From a virus, in IMG/VR virus record IMGVR_UViG_3300035698_024459, positions 1 through 62,531 of that record: a stretch of DNA of 62,531 nucleotides; one strand, 5' to 3'. The notes beneath the pieces are model-generated. The model had not been told where the DNA came from. It was given only the letters and a program-made list of their open reading frames with translations, and did no database searches. Made by a program: the position numbers and the translations under genes. Position 1 is the stretch's first letter, and every line of letters begins with the position of its first letter. This document shows, piece by piece, positions 40,901 to 48,230 of the stretch.

Positions 40901-43656
40901 GATTGGATTTCTGGGACATCTCGTGTTAAAATTACGGCGGAATATGATCCATCTGTATTTACATCAAAAGAAAGAATAGCTCGTCCGCCATTTCTTTCAA
41001 TAATATGTTTCTTAACTACTTCATCCGTAATCGTAGTAGCATCTGTTAATCCAAGCTGCTCAACAAGTTCTTCTCTTGTTATTCTTACTTCTCTTTTGTT
41101 TGCAGTACGTGTTTTCCATGCGTCAGAAATAGAAGCTTTTCTTTCTTCCTCGACCGTCTCTTCATTAAGATTATTAATTTCTGAAATTTTTTCTTCCGAT
41201 GCTTCTACTACAGCTTGTTGCAGATTGGAAGGATCTAGGAAGAGAACCTCAATGGTATCATCAAGATAGCTTTCGGCTTCTTCCATATTGGCACTTCCAA
41301 TTTCTTCTCCAATTTCATATTCGGCAATTTGAGTAATTTGTTTTGCACTGAGCTTAGCGTTTTTCTTGAGGCTGATTTGCTCATGTGCCAAAATACCTTG
41401 AGGAGAAATTTCTACGGACTGAATAAGATTTTCTGGTTTAATTCTATTGCCAACAACAACATTAGCGAGACCGCTAACAAAAGCTTCGATAACTCTGTCG
41501 GTAACAAAAGAAGCCCGATGTGGAGAAGCGTCTGAATTAACGGTACTTTCGTCTCCAAGTCTATGGCCAGTTAATTGTCCTTCAGAAACCTCGTCAACAG
41601 CGGTTCCAAGACGATCTTTTCCGTCCATTTGTCCCTCTGTGATTGGCGTAGTTCCATCGGCAACATTGTTTTCCCAGCGTTCGGATCCAAAACCAGTTTC
41701 TTCCAGCTGTCCTTCCTGGATCTGTCCAAGTTGTCCTTCAGCTTCGGCAGCTTGAGATTCTTTCCTTTCAGAGCCGAAATTTGTCGGACGAGACGAATCC
41801 AATTGAATTTCAGTCACAGGAAGATTTTCTTTTATATCGTCAGGACGCACACGATTGAAATCTCCCTTGCCTGTTTCTGGAGTTTTTGGAACATTTTCGA
41901 GTTGACCCTCAAAAACTTCACCGACTTGTCCTACGGCGAGTTCTGGATCATTCTTTCTATCGAAATTTCCACTGAAGTCTTCCAGCTGTCCCTCTTGAAC
42001 CTGATCTACTGGAGGTTCTTGAGTAAGCAATGCTTCTTTTGTATTTTTAGCCATTTTTCTTTCTCCATTTTCCGTAAAAGTTTCTGATAGTTTTTGAACA
42101 ACTTTGTCTGCGAACTGCTGAGGATTTATTTTTGCGAGTGTAATTAAATCATCGCCCAGATCTTCTTTCGAGATAGAAGCCACCTTTGCATTTTGAACAT
42201 ATCCATCGACCCCTTTTTCGGGATCGATTTTAACGGAAAAATTGCCACTCGTAACAACGACTGGCTCATTCTCTGAAATTTGCTCATCAAGGATTTGATC
42301 AAATCTTTCGCTAAGTATATTGGAGGCAAACTTCCGTGCCTTAGCTTTTGCTGTCGGCATATCTTTTTCTCCTGATTTTTCATTAACAGTTTTAATGTTT
42401 GATACCAAATTCTCTATTTCTGAAGAAATAGCCTTTAATTTCTTTAACTTATTTGAATATTTTTGATTTGGATTTTCCGAACTTGTCGTAGAGACGAGTG
42501 GAGACCCTACTCCAGGAGATAAAGCTCCCTGTTGCGTAGGAACCGTTTCTCCCATTTGTGGTCCTTGATCTGGAACTACCGGGGCACTTGGAGAGGTAAG
42601 TTCTTCTGATGTTTGTCCGCCAGACGGTGTTTGACTAACTTCAGATTGTTCACCTTGATCAAATCCAACTTGATTGGCAAAACCAGACTCAACAAGGTCA
42701 ACGATTAGATTTTGCAGTTGTGCGAGTAATTTACCAATATCCTCAAGGAATTCAAAGTCAACATCTTTTGAATTAAGGACTTGGTCGGCTACTTCTTTAA
42801 GGAGGTCTAGAGATTTGTTCAGTTTATCGATGTCTTCTCCACGAGCGTTTTTATCAAGAGAAGCATCTTTTCTGAGACCAACAAGATTATCTTTGCTATT
42901 AGACATTACTTCGTTTAATTTTCCGATTAGCTCAGGACCGGACATAACATTTTGAATTGTACAGTTTTCACATGCTCCATCAGTAACAGCACTCAATTCG
43001 ATAAACTTAATACCGAAATTCTTCTCGTATACTGTTTTCCCGCCAACTTTCTTACCTTTGCTGTTTGCGATGTGATGACAATATTCTGACTCTATATAAG
43101 CCTTATTATCACATACGGAACAAGTAGAATATTTAACTGAGCAGCCCATCGATACATCTGAAATATACCCTTGTCGAATTCCTCTAGCTAGTTGTGGATA
43201 CGCTTCGGCATCAACCATACCATCGACATACACGCAATGGTTTTTAAGATCGTAAAATGAATTAATGATTATTCCACGGGATTTTTCTATATCATCATTT
43301 TTATGATTAGTAAAAACAGAACATCCGATAAAGGTCTCGAACGCCTTTTTCCCATCTTCATTTTCTTGAAGTAGTTCTTCTTCAGAAAAATAATCTCCGT
43401 TATCATTTGCACCAAAAAATTCTTCGCCTGTTTTCTCCGATCCACCGGCATCAATTGCACGGGCACGAAAAATCATCCACTCTTCTGGGTTTTTTTCTTC
43501 CAGTTCAGCAATAAGATCAATAGGTTTATTAGCAAACACGAGATCTTTACTGATATCGTGTTTAATAAATGATGCTTTCTTTGGACCGAATAAAAGCATA
43601 TCCCTATCAATAACGGATGCTTCTATAAAACTTAATTTAGCCCTTTTAGTTAACAT
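37966..43656 (-). CDS. Giant prohead protease-scaffold polyprotein
   Basis: An 1896-residue protein. Residues 1-240 resemble phage head-maturation serine proteases: GANDNGDYF, then His118 in VFTNHKND, and Ser169 in YISDVSMGC, with a cysteine/histidine insertion (CSVCDN, EYCHHI, GACENC) that probably binds zinc. The remainder is long and low in complexity: coiled coil (about 245-335), seven EGQL-type repeats (about 550-700), a folded segment (about 720-930), two zinc ribbons (CPLCGSEDVD with CNACG, and CPQCSSRKV with CVDCG), Glu/Asn repeats and an acidic GDELGDDLG region, ending with repeats shared with the next gene. It likely forms the core around which the capsid assembles and cleaves it. 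Confidence 0.6.
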   Translation of the reverse strand: MLTKRAKLSFIEASVIDRDMLLFGPKKASFIKHDISKDLVFANKPIDLIAELEEKNPEEWMIFRARAIDAGGSEKTGEEFFGANDNGDYFSEEELLQENEDGKKAFETFIGCSVFTNHKNDDIEKSRGIIINSFYDLKNHCVYVDGMVDAEAYPQLARGIRQGYISDVSMGCSVKYSTCSVCDNKAYIESEYCHHIANSKGKKVGGKTVYEKNFGIKFIELSAVTDGACENCTIQNVMSGPELIGKLNEVMSNSKDNLVGLRKDASLDKNARGEDIDKLNKSLDLLKEVADQVLNSKDVDFEFLEDIGKLLAQLQNLIVDLVESGFANQVGFDQGEQSEVSQTPSGGQTSEELTSPSAPVVPDQGPQMGETVPTQQGALSPGVGSPLVSTTSSENPNQKYSNKLKKLKAISSEIENLVSNIKTVNEKSGEKDMPTAKAKARKFASNILSERFDQILDEQISENEPVVVTSGNFSVKIDPEKGVDGYVQNAKVASISKEDLGDDLITLAKINPQQFADKVVQKLSETFTENGERKMAKNTKEALLTQEPPVDQVQEGQLEDFSGNFDRKNDPELAVGQVGEVFEGQLENVPKTPETGKGDFNRVRPDDIKENLPVTEIQLDSSRPTNFGSERKESQAAEAEGQLGQIQEGQLEETGFGSERWENNVADGTTPITEGQMDGKDRLGTAVDEVSEGQLTGHRLGDESTVNSDASPHRASFVTDRVIEAFVSGLANVVVGNRIKPENLIQSVEISPQGILAHEQISLKKNAKLSAKQITQIAEYEIGEEIGSANMEEAESYLDDTIEVLFLDPSNLQQAVVEASEEKISEINNLNEETVEEERKASISDAWKTRTANKREVRITREELVEQLGLTDATTITDEVVKKHIIERNGGRAILSFDVNTDGSYSAVILTRDVPEIQSQIEDTSDVLDERNESVDEMSTMPEIASAKGQMIGAGTVERLQALADSKKMKRNAQNPNGTTLPPPGGGAPGDMAGSAGVGGLEDLTGVPPINEDITGDILEEGVDELKGEAKPFGQVCPLCGSEDVDAMDGKYNCNACGAKYSVNINMDLLNPEDFADIGFAKETEDEFEDTEGEDINDQLSEEPAAATAPVPPMPPAGGEMMAPPMADANHWTRTASLRFDFKINDPRCFVNKGRKMIIARKKILSPLGLICPQCSSRKVAFKESEGHCVDCGCKTYVTIRNAGKGKVEAQMIMQPNLSISDTEKVYEDGTKGGYGVTAECEDCDEIKQALHQILSNRNGLVRFALANEENNSMLACMSDQVGNGYSDDNAEEICCAIRDFAMNKTALIEEDNEDSGKGNPFAENDENEEKEEDNGFGEEENGEENGEENGEENGEENGENEEDKVEDKTEFETEDNGEDEVEFEGEEDSGAKGVEEALEDISEIEGITVQFVDSEGNPGEFSLETDVVPGDELGEDLGDELGDDLGDELGLEGPEGLEPGNELIMEEEEEMAPEELDGDAILSSFFTDGTMMDSEPAPVAPCEGTMLSASAAKEESMKTSELLRGGAIGRTDRSGGSNVDISKVAQALGLTMPLDTEVEVPRDEDEGIRDEGGIEAYLDENENTAKEMKGTAAGSTLQVEEIADGPERGVEVIEPEKNEELKETSTETVEKTADAFTKTEKVAEISDMLSKIDEEQLNAIGQEIENILKPVITPEVMEEALVAKNVKVTVKKAQQSNSTNKTEPVDAIQEEKTPGNSEDTLDVPRDESKAKPEIDVKRPDVDNPTEIRDTNYDLGPGGTNLHNDSVVPRDGSGDGIGGEKPKFDEESGDKQTSGNPDGYVQDFQDGLDATPASSEENHATTGPNTASTEDSVKIAEKDEDDKEVTATQAAITKVAQAKEINEDRLEATENEGIVFVYDSEEDKVYKVTASSSESK
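39578..39645. repeat. Tandem 12-base repeat encoding EENG
   Basis: A 12-base unit (TCTTCGCCGTTT on the plus strand) recurs several times and encodes EENG on the minus strand, giving five EENG copies in the polyprotein. The perfect DNA repeat suggests recent expansion by slippage. Confidence 0.8.
41560..42010. repeat. EGQL protein-motif repeat region inside the polyprotein gene
   Basis: Seven copies of a short motif: VQEGQLEDF, VFEGQLENV, VTEIQLDSS, AEGQLGQI, IQEGQLEET, ITEGQMDGK and VSEGQLTGH, spaced 15-30 residues apart. The DNA is not a perfect repeat, so the protein motif is maintained. It may be a binding or cleavage site. Confidence 0.7.
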
Positions 43657-43683
43657 AAACCGCTCTTCCCTTATCGAAGAAAG

Positions 43684-43854
43684 TTATTTCTTGGTCGTTT
43701 TCGTTTCGGCTTCGACCTGTTTCTGATTGCCTTCAGGTTTAAAGTCGGTTGTAAGAGCTTTTGCGAATTCTGAACCCCAGAGTTCGCTCCAATAAGTTCT
43801 GAGCTTTGTACGGTCTTCACCAGTCAATTCAGAAACTTTTTTGAAATTGGCCAT
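43684..43854 (-). CDS. Small unknown structural-operon protein, 56 residues
   Basis: The gene begins after CAGGAGAACGAAA and reads MANFKKVSELTGEDRTKLRT then YWSELWGSEF, with a Lys/Gln/Thr-rich tail ending TKTTKK. It is placed between the protease-scaffold gene and a virion-type gene. Codon use and the ribosome binding site support translation. The WSELWG and helical start suggest a small helical protein that binds a larger partner. Not recognised. Confidence 0.7.
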   Translation of the reverse strand: MANFKKVSELTGEDRTKLRTYWSELWGSEFAKALTTDFKPEGNQKQVEAETKTTKK

Positions 43855-43938
43855 TTTCGTTCTCCTGTTATTTCGTTTTTCACTGAAGTATAACTAAATT
43901 ATTGTTCTCAAATAAATAAAAATCATCCTTTTTATAGT

Positions 43939-44331
43939 TTAATAAGTTGCATATTTCCTATAAAGCCAGACAATTAAATTTGCACCATTTACAATTCTAA
44001 CACGAATATGCGGATGTGGATTTGTGGTTGTATATACTCCACCATCAGTCTGAACCGTTGTTAAATCTGTCCAAAACGATTCGTCATTATTAGGATGTGG
44101 AGATGCTTGCACATACCAATTTCCAGTTCCACTTACATAAATAGTAAATCCTTCATTCATCCCTGTATTATAATCTGTTGTAAAAACATCAGAGCCGGTA
44201 GAATTTGTATCATTATACATAACAAGTGAAGTAGTGGTCTTTTTCACAAGATTATCCCAGCTTGATGGGAAATGTGCAGGATCTGTAACGGGATCTAGTC
44301 CACCGTGTCCTTGAGTTGGTCCAGCTGGCAT
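43939..44331 (-). CDS. Small virion-type protein, 130 residues
   Basis: Start chosen at 44331 (MPAGPTQGHGGLDP) because GAGGAG precedes it; the longer frame to 44358 overlaps that site. A beta-rich protein (GFTIYVSGTGNWYVQASPHP, HIRVRIVNGANLIVWLYRK) without cysteines, similar in style to small head or tail structural proteins. It sits between the portal and the protease-scaffold genes, so a head-completion or decoration role is likely. Family not named. Confidence 0.6.
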   Translation of the reverse strand: MPAGPTQGHGGLDPVTDPAHFPSSWDNLVKKTTTSLVMYNDTNSTGSDVFTTDYNTGMNEGFTIYVSGTGNWYVQASPHPNNDESFWTDLTTVQTDGGVYTTTNPHPHIRVRIVNGANLIVWLYRKYATY

Positions 44332-44427
44332 AGTAATCTCCTCTACGATACCTTTCAAATATAAAATACAAAGAAGGATACAATTATCCCTCTTTAATCT
44401 TATATAAAATTGTTAACCTTTTTCCCT

Positions 44428-47400
44428 TTATTCTGGAATAAGATTTTCTAATTCATTTTTTTCTTTAACTAAATTCCTCATTTCTTCATCATTTTCCTTA
44501 TCTATCTCGACTAAATCTTCAGATATAACCTCTGCATCCTTTTTTATTTTTTCTATTGTTTCGAAATCGATGTCATCCTGAATATTTTTTGCCATCTTTT
44601 TAAAACCATCGTCTATAACGAGACCTTGTTCTGATGTCATCTGTTCTGTATGATCTAGTTCAATATCTTCTATTTCGACACTTACAGATCCATTTTTAGT
44701 AATTTGAGTTTCATCATATGTATATCCTCCGGCAGCAAAAACAGTTTTCCCAATTTGATTGATTTTTGCAGATTTTGACATAATATCGACAGATTTTATA
44801 ATTTCGGATATTACATCTTGCATATAATATTTTATCTGATCCTCGGTAAATCTAAGGATTGACCATCCATGACGGGCAATGCGGGAATCTCTTTCTTGAT
44901 CTCTAGCGACATCATCTGGGGCAGCATGCCATTGCTTTCCGTCTGCCTCTACGGCAAGTTTAATATCTGGAAAAACTCCATCGCAAACAATACTTGAACA
45001 ATTTTCATCATATGGTACTGGATTCTGTTGCCAATAAAATGGTAAATCAATGTTTCCATTTTTTTGTGCTTTTTCTACTTCTGCGTACAGTAATTGTTCA
45101 ATGTCTGTTAGACGAAATGCAGCTGTTCTAGGACCGGTATACATTTCATTTTCTTGTGTTTCCGGTAATTGTACTTGAGGTTTTTTAGGTTCTTTCATTC
45201 TACTTTTTCTCGTAATTGATGGGGCATATTCTTTTGCTTTATTATAATTTGTAAGCTGAGTTTCATATGCCGCCATTGCTCCACCTTGAGGTGCTCCTCC
45301 ACTCATTGACGGAGCAATACTATCTCCTGGTAAACCGAGTCCAGACTGTCCTCCAGGAAGATTACCGCCGATATCTCCTCCGATACCTTTTGGTTTTCCT
45401 CCTCCAAGTCCTCCACCACCACTCATTCCTCCGCCGCCACCGCCGAAACCTCCACCCATTCCTCCAGGTTTTCCATCTGAACCTTGAGGGGCAATTCCCA
45501 TTTGCTGCTGGAATATTTGTTCCATTCTTACTCTTTCTGTTTCTGTATTGTAATCAATGTCTAATTGTTCACATATAAACTGTGTAGACACAATCTGCTT
45601 ATCCCATAATTGCATGTACATCTGGTTTTTCTGAGTTTCATCTCTTAAGTTCAAATCAGACCATCGTATATCTGGATAGTCTAAAACCGTTTCACCAGAA
45701 AGGTTTTTCTTATAAAACCCTCGCATTTTAGATTCTAATTTATAAACCTTTTCCGTAATCCAATTAGACATCATTTGTTGAACTGTTTTCAATCTTTTAA
45801 TAGTAGCTTCGATTCCAATCGCCGCTTGCGAATTACCATGAATGGAAATTAAACCATTTCTCATTGATATAAAAATGCCATTCGGAACCTTTAGACACCA
45901 AACTTTCCCTTTGTATGGAATTCGAAATATAGAAGGTTCTTTTTTGTTTGTTATATAGTTTTGTTTTTGAATTTTAGGAGTTTTGCCTATATTTGTATTT
46001 GGAGACCAATAAATTACCCAAATATCTTCTATTTTTTCTGATTCATTTTCTTTCAGATTGAATCTAGGAGAATGTTCTAATTTTATTAAAATCTCCATTA
46101 TATCATCACGCAATTGTGTTGATGTTGTATTGTATGTAAAATATTGTTTTTCGGTATCTTCCTTCTTAGTCGCTTTTCTTACACTTCCATCTCCAGCTAC
46201 CAAAGATTTCAACAGGATAACTAGTTTGTCTTTGGGTAAATTCTTCATCCATAATGGAATTTTTTTTCCTTCTGCATATTCTCCAAAGTATGTATTGAAT
46301 TGTTCGGCCAAATCTTTCCCATAAAGAATAAATCTCTGATGATCTTTCCCAGATTTCAACTTTTTAATATCATTTGATTTTTTAAACCCTTTAAATTCAT
46401 CATATGTATTTTTAAAAAGGTTATAACTGGAGTTAGCTAAATTCTGTGTATAAGAAATTCCTGTTTTAGGAGCCCTAGATCTTTCTTTGCCGTTAAACTC
46501 AAAATTGTTTTCTCTATCATAATTTCTATTTTCTTTAAAATAACATCCTTCAGAAACAAATATGCCAGACAATGTCAAGAATAAATCGATATCGTTATTT
46601 AAACATAATTCATCTATATTGCCTGGGATAGTCCCGTTCCATTCATTTATGCTGCATTTGAAATGCATATTTTCTTCAATATCTTCAGCTGGAATAATAT
46701 TCCATTCATCTATTTTTTTACTGTAATTTTGTTTAGTCTTAACTAGCATTCTATGGTTATGGGTACATATGAAATCTACTCTATTGGTTTTGAAATAATA
46801 AAGATCTTCATCATCTCCATCTATAGAATCATGAGTGAATTCATATTTGTCTTCTGCCTTTTGATATTCCAATTCTCCTGTATCTTTATTATATGTTGCT
46901 ACTGAATCATTTTCTAAATCGAAATCATCATTAGATACGAAACCTCTTTGAGTCATTACTAATGTATTAGTGTCAAAACAGTATGATGGACCCGTACCAC
47001 TGAGGAGCGCCTCATTAACACCAAGGCCCTTAATCAGAGCTTGATCGATCAATTCATATTCTTTTGTCAGCTGTAAAACCTTACCAGCTGCTCCGACCCA
47101 TTCGAAATCAAAGGCATGATGTGTAACTAAAGTTAGATTTGGGTCATTAGCTGTTGTTGCAAGCTGCTGTTGTGTATCTGAAATATCAGCAGCTGAAGCG
47201 GGACGCTCATCATTTCCGATTTTACATATTTTAATAGGGAGAATATGTCGTTCAGCGACAATCCACTGTGCTTGGCGTAAACGATCCTGATATGCGAGTA
47301 TCGGGAATAAAGGAGTAAGAATGCTACTTCCATATGCCATATATGGAATTTCATCATGTTTCATATGAGTAACGGTTCTATTGCTCAGCTGAATTGGTTT

Positions 47401-48177
47401 TTGCTCCATTATTAGTTGACGAATATTTGGTGGAATTTTATTATATATTTCTGGTGGTTTTTTAGACCATACAATTTGTTTTAATGTATCGTCTGGTTGT
47501 AAACTGATTACTGGATCTCCAGGGATTAACGGATTCATCTGAACATCTATCCAATCTGGATTCATAACAGTTACATTTGAAATTTGGCCACCTTTATGAT
47601 CGCAGATAGATCCGTCTTCCAAAGATCCCTGTCCTCCACATGTTTCGCAAAAAATAGAAACAAACGGGAAAACATCTCCCATAGCAAAATATTCATAGGC
47701 AATTAATGGGAGGATATGATCTAACTTAAGTCTTTTCTTTAAATTATCAAAATGTTCTTTTCTAATAGGATCATCCATAACATGATCATATCCATGAAAT
47801 GGGAACTGACTATAAAATCTTAGTGAAGATTTAATTGTTGGATCGTTTCCTGCAAAAAAACGATTCCACATATAGACTTCTCTTCTTTTTGTTGGAATCT
47901 GCCAATTAAGAGGGGTATGAATTGGGGAATAGAAACTTGGAGAGGTATAAAATGTTTGAGATGTTGATACTCCGCCAGTCATGGAGGCGTAGTCAAGAGC
48001 TCTTTTCTGTATTCCTCTAGCACCTGCTTGTCCTGTCATCTTATGAACGCCGGACCTACTCATTTCAGCGGGAGCTGTACCAGAACGCATAATATCTCCA
48101 GCTCGGCTTAAAATGTTCTGAGCTGTTTTTCCTCTGGAATAGAATTCTTTATCTCTACTCGTAATGATATATGTCAT
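44428..48177 (-). CDS. Portal protein with an intein and a C-terminal nuclease-like domain
   Basis: A 1249-residue precursor. Residues 1-399 and 783-900 are portal-like: YGSSILTPLFPILAYQDRLR, QAQWIVAERHILPIKI, the LTKEYELIDQALIKGLGVNE region and, after the intein, a helical stem (IEATIKRLKTVQQMMSNWIT). A small CETCGG insertion near residue 180 may bind zinc. Residues 400-782 are an intein. After a Gly-rich linker (about 900-960) lies a DUF559/Vsr-like domain (about 1060-1130: VFPDIKLAVEADGKQWH, then ARDQERDSRIARHGWSIL), then an acidic tail. The spliced portal would be 866 residues. Portal identity rests on pattern and on position in the head module. Confidence 0.75.
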   Translation of the reverse strand: MTYIITSRDKEFYSRGKTAQNILSRAGDIMRSGTAPAEMSRSGVHKMTGQAGARGIQKRALDYASMTGGVSTSQTFYTSPSFYSPIHTPLNWQIPTKRREVYMWNRFFAGNDPTIKSSLRFYSQFPFHGYDHVMDDPIRKEHFDNLKKRLKLDHILPLIAYEYFAMGDVFPFVSIFCETCGGQGSLEDGSICDHKGGQISNVTVMNPDWIDVQMNPLIPGDPVISLQPDDTLKQIVWSKKPPEIYNKIPPNIRQLIMEQKPIQLSNRTVTHMKHDEIPYMAYGSSILTPLFPILAYQDRLRQAQWIVAERHILPIKICKIGNDERPASAADISDTQQQLATTANDPNLTLVTHHAFDFEWVGAAGKVLQLTKEYELIDQALIKGLGVNEALLSGTGPSYCFDTNTLVMTQRGFVSNDDFDLENDSVATYNKDTGELEYQKAEDKYEFTHDSIDGDDEDLYYFKTNRVDFICTHNHRMLVKTKQNYSKKIDEWNIIPAEDIEENMHFKCSINEWNGTIPGNIDELCLNNDIDLFLTLSGIFVSEGCYFKENRNYDRENNFEFNGKERSRAPKTGISYTQNLANSSYNLFKNTYDEFKGFKKSNDIKKLKSGKDHQRFILYGKDLAEQFNTYFGEYAEGKKIPLWMKNLPKDKLVILLKSLVAGDGSVRKATKKEDTEKQYFTYNTTSTQLRDDIMEILIKLEHSPRFNLKENESEKIEDIWVIYWSPNTNIGKTPKIQKQNYITNKKEPSIFRIPYKGKVWCLKVPNGIFISMRNGLISIHGNSQAAIGIEATIKRLKTVQQMMSNWITEKVYKLESKMRGFYKKNLSGETVLDYPDIRWSDLNLRDETQKNQMYMQLWDKQIVSTQFICEQLDIDYNTETERVRMEQIFQQQMGIAPQGSDGKPGGMGGGFGGGGGGMSGGGGLGGGKPKGIGGDIGGNLPGGQSGLGLPGDSIAPSMSGGAPQGGAMAAYETQLTNYNKAKEYAPSITRKSRMKEPKKPQVQLPETQENEMYTGPRTAAFRLTDIEQLLYAEVEKAQKNGNIDLPFYWQQNPVPYDENCSSIVCDGVFPDIKLAVEADGKQWHAAPDDVARDQERDSRIARHGWSILRFTEDQIKYYMQDVISEIIKSVDIMSKSAKINQIGKTVFAAGGYTYDETQITKNGSVSVEIEDIELDHTEQMTSEQGLVIDDGFKKMAKNIQDDIDFETIEKIKKDAEVISEDLVEIDKENDEEMRNLVKEKNELENLIPE
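45832..46980 (-). mobile_element. Intein with LAGLIDADG homing endonuclease domain in the portal gene
   Basis: A 383-residue insert. It starts with Cys400 (CFDTNTLVMTQRGF, block A), has FICTHNHRMLV (block B), two LAGLIDADG helices (LFLTLSGIFVSEG and LLKSLVAGDGSV), and ends ISIHGN before Ser783 of the host protein (block G with His-Asn). The +1 residue Ser is compatible with splicing. Domain order and terminal residues are intact, so self-splicing and homing are both plausible. Confidence 0.9.
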
Positions 48178-48230
48178 ATTTTTGTCCTTAAAATTTCTAT
48201 TTTGTTACAATATCATATACGATATTTACT

